Assembly: GCF_041053105.1 (NCBI RefSeq)
Contig: NZ_CP163444.1
Span: 2,542,001-2,606,000 of the forward strand
Length of the DNA: 64,000 nt
DNA from: Streptomyces sp. R44
Lineage (GTDB): Bacteria > Actinomycetota > Actinomycetes > Streptomycetales > Streptomycetaceae
Direction of reading: 5' to 3'
The notes beneath the pieces were generated by a model that worked only from the letters and a program-made list of their open reading frames with translations, ran no database searches and was not told the origin of the DNA. Made by a program: the position numbers and the translations under genes. The number at the start of each line of letters is the position of its first letter. Within the stretch, counting starts at the first letter, position 1. This document shows, in pieces, positions 22,052-30,120 of this stretch.

Positions 22052-23620
22052 TCAGCTCCGGTAGGTGACACGGCCGCCCGCGACCGTCAGCCGGACCGGG
22101 GCCTCGGCCGTCTCGTCCGCCGGGGCCTCCACCGGGTCCACGGCGAAGGCGGCGAGGTCGGCCCGGAGGCCCGGGGCGATCCGGCCGGCGACCGTCTCCT
22201 CCCCCGCGGCGACCGCCGCGTGCGTGGTCATTCCCTCCAGGGCCATCAGGCCGGTCAGGCCGCGGTGGGCCGAGGCCGCGCCGCGCGGGGCCTGCGCGGT
22301 CGCGAGGACCTGCCGGGCGTCGTAGTGGGCGATGGGCCAGTCGGAGCCGAGCGCGAGGTGCGCGCCGGCGTCCCGCAGGTCGCGGCAGCGCCAGGCGCGG
22401 GCGGCCCGCTCCTCGCCGAGCCGCTTGGACCACTCGTCGGTGTGGTCGGCGCGGGTGTACGCGGTGTGCGGGGGCTGCATGGAGGCGACGACGCCGAGCG
22501 CGGCGAAGCGGCCGAGCTGGTCGTCGGGGACGGTCTCGATGTGCTCGATCCGGTGGCGGGGACCGCCCGTACCGAGGGCTTCCACGGTGTCGAGGACGTG
22601 CCGTACCGCCGCGTCGCCGATGGCGTGGGTGGCGGTGCCGACGCCGGCGCGGTGGAGGTGGCGGACGGCGGCGGAGTACGCGGCGGGGTCGGGCCAGAAG
22701 GCGGCGGTGCCCTGGCCGTGGCAGTCGGCGTGCTCCAGCCAGGCGGTGCCGCCCTCGACGGTGCCGTCCATGAAGAACTTCACGCCGCCGATCGCCCACA
22801 GGCGTCCGGCCCGTTCCTGGAGCCGTACGAGTCCGTCGAGCTCCTCGGCGGTGGCGCCGGGCATGCACCAGGGGGCGAGGCGGAGACGGACCGGCAGGTC
22901 GCCGTCCTCCTCGACGGCGGTGAGGAGTCCGGGGACGTCGTGTCCGCCGAGGTCCATGACGTGGGCGGCGGTGAGGCCGGTGGCGGCCATGCCGGAGAGC
23001 AGCTCGACGAGCCGGTCGCGGCGCTCGCCGTACGACTGGGTCGGCAGGACCGGGGTCATCAGGTCCATGGCGGCGTGCTCGACGAGGTGTCCGGTGGGGC
23101 GGCCGCCGGCCTCGCAGACGATCTCGGAGTGCTGGGCGAAGGCGCGGGGTCCTTCGATGCCGGCGGCCTTGAGGGCGGTGGCGCTGGCGAGGGCCGAGTG
23201 TCCGTCGTAGAGGCGCAGGAAGGCGGGGGTGCCGTCGAGGACGTCCTCGACGAGGTCGCGGTGGACGGGGCGGCCGCCGAAGACGTTGTGGTCGAGGCCG
23301 AAGCCGATGATCCAGCCGTCGCGGCGTTCGGCGCCGCGGAGGGCGGCGCGGAGTCCTTCGAGGTCGGTGACGCCGGACAGGTCGGTGCCGGTGAACATCT
23401 CCAGGCCCCAGACGGGGTGGCTGTGGGCGTCGGTGAGGCCGGGGGTGAGGGTGGCGCCGGCGAGGTCGACGGTCTCGGTGCCGGGTCCCGCCCAGGTGCG
23501 GGCCTCGGCGTCGGTGCCCAGCGCGGTGATCAGTCCGCCATGGACGGCGACGGCCGTGTGGCCGGTGAGCTCGGGGTCGCGGACTCGGGCGTTGACGAGG
23601 ACGAGGTCGGGTGCGGACAC
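22052..23620 (-). CDS. Amidohydrolase family protein (YtcJ-like, composite-domain)
   Basis: 522 residues from the GTG at 23620, supported by AAGGAG about 10 bases upstream. Metal-binding features: 'DAHSHPVWG' near residue 60, 'FFMDGTVEGG' near 285, His residues in 'THAIGDAA' (about 330) and 'RIEHIETV' (about 350), and 'GSDWPIAHYD' near 425. This set is typical of the YtcJ/amidohydrolase-3 family, which hydrolyses amide or cyclic amide bonds. It overlaps the 3' end of the upstream permease by 91 bp. The likely role is hydrolysis of the compound that permease imports; the substrate is unknown. Confidence 0.92.
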   Translation of the reverse strand: MSAPDLVLVNARVRDPELTGHTAVAVHGGLITALGTDAEARTWAGPGTETVDLAGATLTPGLTDAHSHPVWGLEMFTGTDLSGVTDLEGLRAALRGAERRDGWIIGFGLDHNVFGGRPVHRDLVEDVLDGTPAFLRLYDGHSALASATALKAAGIEGPRAFAQHSEIVCEAGGRPTGHLVEHAAMDLMTPVLPTQSYGERRDRLVELLSGMAATGLTAAHVMDLGGHDVPGLLTAVEEDGDLPVRLRLAPWCMPGATAEELDGLVRLQERAGRLWAIGGVKFFMDGTVEGGTAWLEHADCHGQGTAAFWPDPAAYSAAVRHLHRAGVGTATHAIGDAAVRHVLDTVEALGTGGPRHRIEHIETVPDDQLGRFAALGVVASMQPPHTAYTRADHTDEWSKRLGEERAARAWRCRDLRDAGAHLALGSDWPIAHYDARQVLATAQAPRGAASAHRGLTGLMALEGMTTHAAVAAGEETVAGRIAPGLRADLAAFAVDPVEAPADETAEAPVRLTVAGGRVTYRS

Positions 23621-25068
23621 GAGGGGTCTGCTCCTTCGGAGTCGGGTTCGGCGGCGAAGCGGGCGTAGGTCTCGGGGCGGGTGCGGCGGAGCCGGTACGC
23701 GAGGAGGAGCCCGAGGAGGAAGACGGCGGGGGTGAGGGAGACGAGCACGGTGTTGACGGTGGTCGAGGCCCCGGTGAAGAGGTCGACGTGGGCGGTGACC
23801 AGGCCGATCGCCCCGGCGAGCAGCAGGAACGCGGCGATGGGGGCGACGACGGTGCGGAGCACGCCCTCGGTGTGGTCGATCCGCCGGAAGAAGCAGGGCA
23901 CGGCGAGCGCGGCGAGCAGCTGGAGGAGCATCAGGCCGATCATCCCGGGCGTGTTCACCCAGAGCAGGAGCTGCTGGTACGGGTCGGCCCCGGCGAGCGC
24001 GAAGGCGAGGACCACGACGGCGCCGAGCACGGTCTGGGCGGCTCCGGCGAGGTACGGGGAGCGGTGGCGGGGGTGGATCCGGCCGAGCGCCTTCGGCAGG
24101 ACGCCTTCCTCGGAGAGGGAGAGGGTGTAGCGGTTGATGGCGTTGTGGAAGGCGAGGAGGGAGGCGAGGACGCTGGTGATGATGAGCAGGTGCATCAGGT
24201 CGGCGGCCCAGGCTCCGACGTAGGTGGTGATGGCGGCGAAGAAGAGGCCGCCGGGGTCGTCGGCGGCGGCCTGGACGACCTTGTCCTCGCCGAAGGCCTG
24301 GATCACGGTCCAGACGACGAAGGCGTAGAAGAGGCCGAGGAAGGCGACCGCGATGTAGGTGGCGCGGGGGATGGTGCGGTCGGGGTTCCGCGCCTCGCGC
24401 CGGTAGATCACGGTCGACTCGAAGCCGGTGAAGGCGGCGAAGGCGAAGGCCAGGACGGCGGCGGTGCCACCGGTGAGGACGTGGGCGGGGGCGAGGCCGC
24501 CGACGGAGAGGCCGTCGGCGCCGCCGTCGAGGAGGACGCCGCCGGCGAGGAGGACGAGGATGCCGGTCTCGGCGACGAGGAGGACGCCGAGCACCTTGGC
24601 GCCGAAGTCGATGGAGCGGTAGCCGCCGTACCAGATGAGCAGGAGCCCGGCGAGGGAGACGGGCAGCCAGGGGATGTGGTGGCCGAGGGAGGCGGCGGTG
24701 TCGGAGGTGGCGGAGCCGAGGAGTCCGTAGACGCCGATCTCCATGCCGTTGTAGCCGAGCATGGCGACGAGGGCGGCGGCGATGCCGACGGGCTTGCCGA
24801 GGCCGCGGGTGATGTAGGCGTAGAAGGCGCCGGCGCTGCGGACGTGGCGGCTCATGGTGGTGAAGCCGACGGCGAAGACCGCGAGGGTGAGGCCGGCGAG
24901 GAGATAGCCGACGGGGGCGCCGATGCCGCCGAGCAGGATGGCGACGGGGGCGACGCCGGCCATGACGGTGAGCGGGGCGGCGGCGGAGACGACGAAGAAG
25001 GAGATGTCGGCGGTGGTGAGGGTGCCGGTTCTCAGTCCTGGGGGTTCGTCGGAGGTGGGTGAGGACAT
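23530..25068 (-). CDS. APC-superfamily amino acid/amine permease
   Basis: 512 residues with about twelve hydrophobic helices. The first, 'ISFFVVSAAAPLTVMAGV', and the 'FAAFTGFESTVIYRREARNP' loop near residue 215 are diagnostic of APC transporters. The last 35 residues are Ser/Pro/Thr-rich and lie over the start of the amidohydrolase gene in another frame, so they may not be conserved. The gene is divergent from a TetR gene with a 21-bp palindrome in between, which suggests repression by it. Amine, amino acid or a related nitrogen compound is the probable cargo. Confidence 0.92.
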   Translation of the reverse strand: MSSPTSDEPPGLRTGTLTTADISFFVVSAAAPLTVMAGVAPVAILLGGIGAPVGYLLAGLTLAVFAVGFTTMSRHVRSAGAFYAYITRGLGKPVGIAAALVAMLGYNGMEIGVYGLLGSATSDTAASLGHHIPWLPVSLAGLLLIWYGGYRSIDFGAKVLGVLLVAETGILVLLAGGVLLDGGADGLSVGGLAPAHVLTGGTAAVLAFAFAAFTGFESTVIYRREARNPDRTIPRATYIAVAFLGLFYAFVVWTVIQAFGEDKVVQAAADDPGGLFFAAITTYVGAWAADLMHLLIITSVLASLLAFHNAINRYTLSLSEEGVLPKALGRIHPRHRSPYLAGAAQTVLGAVVVLAFALAGADPYQQLLLWVNTPGMIGLMLLQLLAALAVPCFFRRIDHTEGVLRTVVAPIAAFLLLAGAIGLVTAHVDLFTGASTTVNTVLVSLTPAVFLLGLLLAYRLRRTRPETYARFAAEPDSEGADPSCPHPTSSSSTPESATPSSPATRPSPSMAD

Positions 25069-25094
25069 GGCGGGGGAAGCCTTTCCGCGACAGG

Positions 25095-25115
25095 AAACCT
25101 AAAGGCTTTCGGTTT
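25095..25115. promoter_or_regulatory. Probable TetR operator between permease and tetR
   Basis: A 21-bp near-palindrome, AAACC-T-AAAG-G-CTTT-C-GGTTT, with one mismatched pair, centred at 25105. It lies 27 bp upstream of the permease start and 70 bp upstream of the tetR start, in AT-richer DNA than its surroundings. Position and symmetry fit an operator for the divergent TetR protein. Confidence 0.65.
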
Positions 25116-25184
25116 GCGCAATGTAGCCTCGGCCTCGACCGTTCGGGAAGACCCGACGGGCAACCGAACAGGGAGTGACGACTC

Positions 25185-25799
25185 ATGGGCCGGCCGCGCA
25201 GACCCCTCCTCGACCGGGAGCGGATCACCACCACGGCGCTCGAGATCGTCGACGAGCTGGGCGAGTTCAGCGTCCCGCAGATCGCCAGGCGGCTCGGGGT
25301 GCAGACGGCCTCCGTCTACCACCACGTGGACGGCAGGGACGGCATCGTCGAGCTGCTGCGCGAGCGGGTGGCCGCCGCCATCGACGGCGCGACCCTCGAC
25401 CAGGAGCCCTGGGACGCCGCCATGGCCGCCTGGGCCCGCTCCTACCGGGCCGCCTTCGCCGCCCACCCGCGCACGATCCCGCTGCTCACCACCTCACCGG
25501 TGCGCGCGCCGAAGGTCCTCGGCCAGTACGAGCACGCCGTGGGCCGGCTGCTCGACGCGGGCTTCGCCCTGCCGGACGTCATGCCGGTGATCATCGCCCT
25601 GGAGAACATCGTCCTCGGGTCGGCCCTCGACATGGCCGCCCCCGAGGCGATGTGGGAGCTGGCCGACGAGACGGCCACACCCCGGCTGGCCCGCGCCCTC
25701 GGCGCGGTCCCGGAGGGCCGTACCGACCAGGCCTTCGAGCTGGCGCTCACCGGCTATCTGAGCCATGTCCGGGGGCTGCTCGACACGGATCAGCTGTAG
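25185..25799 (+). CDS. TetR-family regulator of the permease/amidohydrolase pair
   Basis: 204 residues; the ATG at 25185 follows GGGAG by 10 bases. The helix-turn-helix is 'FSVPQIARRLGVQTASVYHH' at about residues 26-45. The C-terminal half has the TetR_C-like pattern ('AWARSYRAAFAAHPRTIPLL') shared with classical TetR proteins. It is divergent from the APC permease and probably binds the palindrome at 25095-25115. The 3' end overlaps the convergent VOC gene by 10 bp. Confidence 0.92.
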   Translation: MGRPRRPLLDRERITTTALEIVDELGEFSVPQIARRLGVQTASVYHHVDGRDGIVELLRERVAAAIDGATLDQEPWDAAMAAWARSYRAAFAAHPRTIPLLTTSPVRAPKVLGQYEHAVGRLLDAGFALPDVMPVIIALENIVLGSALDMAAPEAMWELADETATPRLARALGAVPEGRTDQAFELALTGYLSHVRGLLDTDQL

Positions 25800-26200
25800 G
25801 ACTGGAGCTCGATCAAGTACCCCTCCGGGTCGCGGAGATGGGCGGTCCGCAGGCCGGGCCCCCACTCCGGGCGGTCGGCCGCGCCGAGTGCGGCGACCCC
25901 GCCGGACTCCAGGCAGAGGGCGAGGGCCTTGTCGACGTCGGCGACCCGCAGGACGAGCATCGCGGCGTCCTGGGCCGGCGCCGGCGCGGCCGGGAGGGCC
26001 CCGGTGCCGAGGACGGAGGCCATCGCGCCGCGGTCGAAGAGCACCAGGACGGCCCGCCCGTCGACCTCCCAGTTGGCGTACGGCCCGTCCGGGACCCCCT
26101 TGTCGAGGCCGGCGCCGGTCAGTGGCGGCAGGACCGCGGCGTAGAACCGGAAGCAGTCGGCGAAGCGGCTGACGAGCAGACGGGGGTACAGGACGTCCAC
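25790..26200 (-). CDS. VOC-superfamily (glyoxalase/bleomycin-resistance-like) protein
   Basis: 136 residues from the GTG at 26200, preceded by GAGGAG. It has the two-module VOC fold: 'DVLYPRLLVSRFADCFRFY' at the start and 'HLRDPEGYLIELQSYS' at the end, the latter carrying the Glu that normally binds metal. The substrate cannot be told. It is divergent from a MarR gene with a clear inverted repeat between them, so it is probably induced when the MarR ligand binds. Confidence 0.87.
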   Translation of the reverse strand: MDVLYPRLLVSRFADCFRFYAAVLPPLTGAGLDKGVPDGPYANWEVDGRAVLVLFDRGAMASVLGTGALPAAPAPAQDAAMLVLRVADVDKALALCLESGGVAALGAADRPEWGPGLRTAHLRDPEGYLIELQSYS

Positions 26201-26222
26201 GGCGGGCTCCTCGAAAAATAGT

Positions 26223-26251
26223 AGGTCCGCACCCACTATAGGAGCGGACCT
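26223..26251. promoter_or_regulatory. Inverted repeat operator between VOC and marR genes
   Basis: AGGTCCGC (26223-26230) and GCGGACCT (26244-26251) are a perfect inverted repeat with a 13-bp spacer that includes ACTATAGG. It occupies the centre of the 63-bp divergent promoter region, which suits a MarR dimer site controlling both genes. Confidence 0.65.
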
Positions 26252-26263
26252 TAGAATTCGGTC

Positions 26264-26704
26264 ATGCCTTCCGCGCGATCCACCCCGCCCGCCCTGCTCG
26301 GCCTCAGCACCTACCTGCTCTCCCGGATCGGCAAGACGGCCCGGGGCAGACTGGCCGACCGGCTGGCCGAACGCGGCCTTCGGCTCTGGGACATGGCGGT
26401 CCTCGCCGCCCTCTCCGACTTCGGGCCGCACGCCCAGCGCGACCTGGTCGTCCGGCTCGGCGTCGACCCCAGCGACATGGCCAAGGTGGTCGAGCAGCTG
26501 GCCGGCGGCGGATACGTCGAGCGGGCCCGCGACCCCGAGGACCGCAGGCGCGTCTCCGTCAGCCTCGCCCCGGCCGGCCGGGAGCTCCTCGCGGAGCTCG
26601 ACGCCGAGGCGCGGGCCGTCCAGGACGAGCTGCTCGCCCCCCTGGACCCGCGGGAACGGAACCTGCTCCAGGGCCTGTTGCTCCGGGTGCACGAAGGGCT
26701 CTAG
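26264..26704 (+). CDS. MarR-family transcriptional regulator
   Basis: 146 residues, the normal MarR length. The winged helix is visible: 'AQRDLVVRLGVDPSDMAKVV' (about residues 63-82) as helix-turn-helix and 'GYVERARDPEDRRRVSVSL' (about 88-106) as the wing with its conserved Asp-x-Arg. It is divergent from the VOC gene and probably represses it and itself through the inverted repeat at 26223-26251. It overlaps the convergent glnE by 4 bp. Confidence 0.93.
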   Translation: MPSARSTPPALLGLSTYLLSRIGKTARGRLADRLAERGLRLWDMAVLAALSDFGPHAQRDLVVRLGVDPSDMAKVVEQLAGGGYVERARDPEDRRRVSVSLAPAGRELLAELDAEARAVQDELLAPLDPRERNLLQGLLLRVHEGL

Positions 26705-29688
26705 GCCCCGTAGAAAAGCTCCTCCACCACTGCGCGAGCCCGGCGGGTGATACGGCGGTAGTCGTCGACCATCTCGCCGACGTGACCCGACTCGTATCCC
26801 AAGTACCGCCCCACCGCGGCGAGTTCCCGCGGAACCGAGGGGAAGGTGTCACCGGGGCGGCCGCGGACCAGCATCACCGCGTTGCGCACCCGGGTGGCGA
26901 GGACCCAGGCCTCGTCGAGGGTCTGCGCCTCCTCCGTCGGGATCAGCCCCGCGGCGTGGGCGGCGGCCAGGGCCTCGCGGGTTCGGGTCGTCCGCAGGCC
27001 CGGTTCCGCCCAGCCGTGCCGCATCTGGAGCAGCTGGACCGTCCACTCGACGTCGCTGAGGCCGCCGCGCCCGAGCTTGGCGTGGAGGGTCGGGTCGGCG
27101 CCGCGCGGCAGCCGCTCGGACTCCATCCGCGCCTTGAGGCGGCGGATCTCGCGGACCGCGTCCTCGCCGAGGCCCTCCATCGGATACCGCAGCGGGTCGA
27201 CGAGTTCGATGAACCGGTCGGCCAACTCGAGGTCGCCGGCCATGGGTGCGGCGCGCAGCAGCGCCTGGCTCTCCCAGACGAGCGACCACCGGCGGTAGTA
27301 GGCCTCGTACGACTTCAGGGTGCGCACCAGGGGGCCGCTCTTGCCCTCCGGACGCAGGTCCGCGTCGATCAGCAACGGCGGGTCGGCGGTGGGCAGTTGG
27401 AGCAGCCGTCGCATCTCCGCGACCACCCGGTTCGCGGCCTTGGCCGCCTCCTGCTCGTCGACGCCCTCGCGCGGCTCGTGCACGAACAGCACGTCGGCGT
27501 CGGAGCCGTACCCCAGCTCGTGGCCGCCGAAGCGGCCCATGCCGATGACCGCGAACCGGGTCGGCAGCTCCTCGCCCCACTCGGCGCGCACGGCGGCCCG
27601 CAGGGCGCCGGCGATCGTCGCCGCGTTGAGGTCGGTGACGGCCTCCCCCACCACGTCGACGAGCGCGCCGGGGTCCTGCTCGCGGGGGTTGTCCTCGGTG
27701 CCGTACGAACCGATGAGATCGGCCGCGGCGGTACGGAACAGCTCGCGGCGGCGCACCCCGCGGGCCGCCGCGACGGCGTGCTCGGCGTCGTCCGCGCGGC
27801 CCACGGCCGCCAGGACCTCCTGCTCCAGATGGTCCCGGCCGCGCGGCTTCAGACCTTCCGGGTCGCCGAGGATCGCGACGGCCTCGGGGGCGCGGAGCAG
27901 CAGGTCGGGGGCGAGGCGGCCGGCGGAGAGGACGCGCGCGAGGTTCTCGGCGGCGGCGCCCTCGTCGCGGAGCAGCCGCAGGTACCAGGGGGTCTTGCCG
28001 AGGGCGTCGGAGACCTTGCGGAAGCCGAGGAGTCCGGCGTCCGGGTCGGCCGAGTCGGCGAACCAGCCGAGCAGCACCGGGAGCAGGGTCCGCTGGATCG
28101 CCGCCTTGCGGGTGACGCCGGAGGCCAGGGCCTCCAGGTGGCGCAGGGCGGCGGCGGGGTCCGCGTATCCGAGGGCTTCGAGGCGCTGTCCGGCGGCCTT
28201 GGGGCTGAGCCGGATCTCGCCGGGGGCGAGCTGGGCGACGGCGTCGAGCAGTGGCCGGTAGAAGAGCTTCTCGTGCAGCCGGCGGACGACGGCGGCGTGC
28301 CGCTTCCACTCCTTGTTGAGCTCGGCGACCGGGTCGGTGCGCAGTCCGAGGGAGCGGCCGAGGCGGCGCAGGTCGGCCTCGTCCTCGGGGACGAGGTGGG
28401 TGCGACGCAGCCGGTAGAGCTGGATGCGGTGCTCCATGGCGCGCAGGAAGCGGTAGGCCTCGTCGAGCTGGGAGGCGTCGGCGCGGCCGACGTAGCCGCC
28501 GGCGGCGAGGGCGGCGAGCGCGTCGAGGGTGGTGCCGCTGTGCAGGCCGGCGTCGCTGCGGCCGTGCACGAGCTGGAGGAGCTGGACGGCGAACTCGACG
28601 TCCCTGAGGCCGCCGGGGCCGAGTTTGAGCTCGCGCTCGACCTGGGCGGCGGGGATGTTGTCGACGACCCGGCGGCGCATCTTCTGCACGTCGGGGACGA
28701 AGTTCTCGCGCTCGGCGGCCTGCCAGACGAGCGGGGAGACGGCGTCGATGTACTGGGCGCCGAGCTCCAGGTCGCCGGCGACCGCGCGGGCCTTGAGAAG
28801 GGCTTGGAACTCCCAGGTCTTCGCCCACCGCTGGTAGTAGGCGAGGTGGGAGGAGAGGGTGCGGACGAGGGGGCCGTTGCGGCCCTCGGGGCGCAGATTG
28901 GCGTCGACCGGCCAGATGGTGCCCTCGACGGTGGTCTCGGAGCAGATCCGCATGAGGTGGGAGGCGAGCCGGGTCGCGGCCTGGATCGCCTTGCCCTCGT
29001 CGGCGCCCTCGGCCGGTTCCCCGACGAAGATCACGTCCACGTCGGAGACGTAGTTCAGTTCGTGGCCGCCGCACTTGCCCATCGCGATCACCGCGAGCCG
29101 GCACATGGCGGCGTCGGCGGGCGCGGCCGAACGGGCGATGGCGAGGGCGGCGCGCAGGGTCGCCGTCGCCAGGTCGGCGAGCTCGGCGGCGGTCTGGGCG
29201 ACGTCGATGGTCGCGCACACGTCGCGGGCCGCGATGGCGAGGAGGCAGCGCCGGTAGGCGACCCGCAGCGACACGGCGTCGGTGGCCTCGGCGAGCCCCT
29301 GCTCGAACTCGGCGACCCCCGGGTGGAGGTCGGCCGCCTCGTACGTGACGAGGGACTCCCAGTCGCGGGGGTGCCGGGCGAGGTGGTCGGCGAGCGCCTC
29401 GGAGGCGCCGAGGACGCCGAGGAGCCGGTCCCGGAAGGGCTTCGCGGAGAGCAGCGTGGTGGTGAGGGTCTGCCGCTCGGTCTCGGGCTGCGCCTCGACG
29501 AGCCGGACCAGCCCGCGCAGGGCGAGGTCGGGGTCGGCGGTGACGCCGAGGGCGTCGAGGAGGACGGGGTCGTCGCGCAGCGCGGACAGTTCGGGCACGT
29601 CGAGGAGCCGTTCGGCACCCGAGGGGTCGGTGAACCCGTGCCGCAGCAGACGTGAGAACGTACTGCTCCTGCGTCCCGGCACCGTCAT
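26701..29688 (-). CDS. glnE: Bifunctional glutamine synthetase adenylyltransferase/adenylyl-removing enzyme
   Basis: 995 residues, close to the usual length. It has two nucleotidyltransferase domains, each with its own metal-binding signature: 'GGHELNYVSDVDVIF' at about residue 212 (adenylyl-removing half) and 'GGHELGYGSDADVLF' at about 728 (adenylylating half), each followed by a helical regulatory segment. The enzyme switches type-I glutamine synthetase activity by AMP transfer to a tyrosine. The main target is GlnA encoded elsewhere; GlnA2 in this window lacks the tyrosine. The gene is monocistronic, with a 432-bp region upstream holding a palindromic repeat. Confidence 0.97.
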   Translation of the reverse strand: MTVPGRRSSTFSRLLRHGFTDPSGAERLLDVPELSALRDDPVLLDALGVTADPDLALRGLVRLVEAQPETERQTLTTTLLSAKPFRDRLLGVLGASEALADHLARHPRDWESLVTYEAADLHPGVAEFEQGLAEATDAVSLRVAYRRCLLAIAARDVCATIDVAQTAAELADLATATLRAALAIARSAAPADAAMCRLAVIAMGKCGGHELNYVSDVDVIFVGEPAEGADEGKAIQAATRLASHLMRICSETTVEGTIWPVDANLRPEGRNGPLVRTLSSHLAYYQRWAKTWEFQALLKARAVAGDLELGAQYIDAVSPLVWQAAERENFVPDVQKMRRRVVDNIPAAQVERELKLGPGGLRDVEFAVQLLQLVHGRSDAGLHSGTTLDALAALAAGGYVGRADASQLDEAYRFLRAMEHRIQLYRLRRTHLVPEDEADLRRLGRSLGLRTDPVAELNKEWKRHAAVVRRLHEKLFYRPLLDAVAQLAPGEIRLSPKAAGQRLEALGYADPAAALRHLEALASGVTRKAAIQRTLLPVLLGWFADSADPDAGLLGFRKVSDALGKTPWYLRLLRDEGAAAENLARVLSAGRLAPDLLLRAPEAVAILGDPEGLKPRGRDHLEQEVLAAVGRADDAEHAVAAARGVRRRELFRTAAADLIGSYGTEDNPREQDPGALVDVVGEAVTDLNAATIAGALRAAVRAEWGEELPTRFAVIGMGRFGGHELGYGSDADVLFVHEPREGVDEQEAAKAANRVVAEMRRLLQLPTADPPLLIDADLRPEGKSGPLVRTLKSYEAYYRRWSLVWESQALLRAAPMAGDLELADRFIELVDPLRYPMEGLGEDAVREIRRLKARMESERLPRGADPTLHAKLGRGGLSDVEWTVQLLQMRHGWAEPGLRTTRTREALAAAHAAGLIPTEEAQTLDEAWVLATRVRNAVMLVRGRPGDTFPSVPRELAAVGRYLGYESGHVGEMVDDYRRITRRARAVVEELFYGA

Positions 29689-29715
29689 TCCGCCGCTCCC
29701 TCCGAGCAGGTCAGC

Positions 29716-29921
29716 CCTGGGGCCTGTCCGGCCATCCGCGTCGGATCAGGCCGGGTCGTCCGGTGCGTGCGATCGGCGTGCGGCCGGGACGCCCTCGTAG
29801 CGGAGCTACTTGGGCGTTTCGGCCGTGCGGCGAGCGTGCGTGCCGGGCGGGCCGGACCCGACGGGAATGGTCGGACAGGCCCCAGGGCCGGACCCGACGG
29901 GAATCGTCAGACAGGCCCTGG
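29716..29921. repeat. Cruciform intergenic repeat with duplicated right arm
   Basis: A left arm (29716-29752, CCTGGGGCCTGTCCG...) and right arm (29850-29886, ...CGGACAGGCCCCAGG) of 37 bp are imperfect inverted repeats. Inside them lies a second pair of arms around 29762-29792 and 29811-29842, and at the centre the small hairpin GTAGC-GGA-GCTAC (29799-29811). A second copy of the right arm follows at about 29884-29921. The element lies between the divergent glnE and PIG-L genes. From memory, similar sequences recur in Streptomyces intergenic DNA; that needs a search. The remaining DNA to 30120 shows no gene. Confidence 0.75.
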
Positions 29922-29943
29922 CCGAGCCTATCGGGAGCGGGGG

Positions 29944-29967
29944 CCGACGGCTTCCCCCGCCCGTCGG
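29944..29967. terminator. Hairpin upstream of glnE/PIG-L
   Basis: CCGACGG (29944-29950) and CCGTCGG (29961-29967) form a 7-bp stem with a 10-nt pyrimidine-rich loop. Being between divergent genes it cannot terminate either; it may be a leftover structure or an operator. Confidence 0.3.
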
Positions 29968-30120
29968 TCACACCGGATCACACGTGAGATCGCCCACAAG
30001 GATCGTGGTCCGGGCGAATGAACCGTGAATCTGGAAGGCCCGTCTTGTTGAACGCGACGCCTCCTCCGGGTGTCGCGCCGTCCGGCCCTGCACCGCCCCA
30101 CCCGCCCCGCACCGCCCGTC

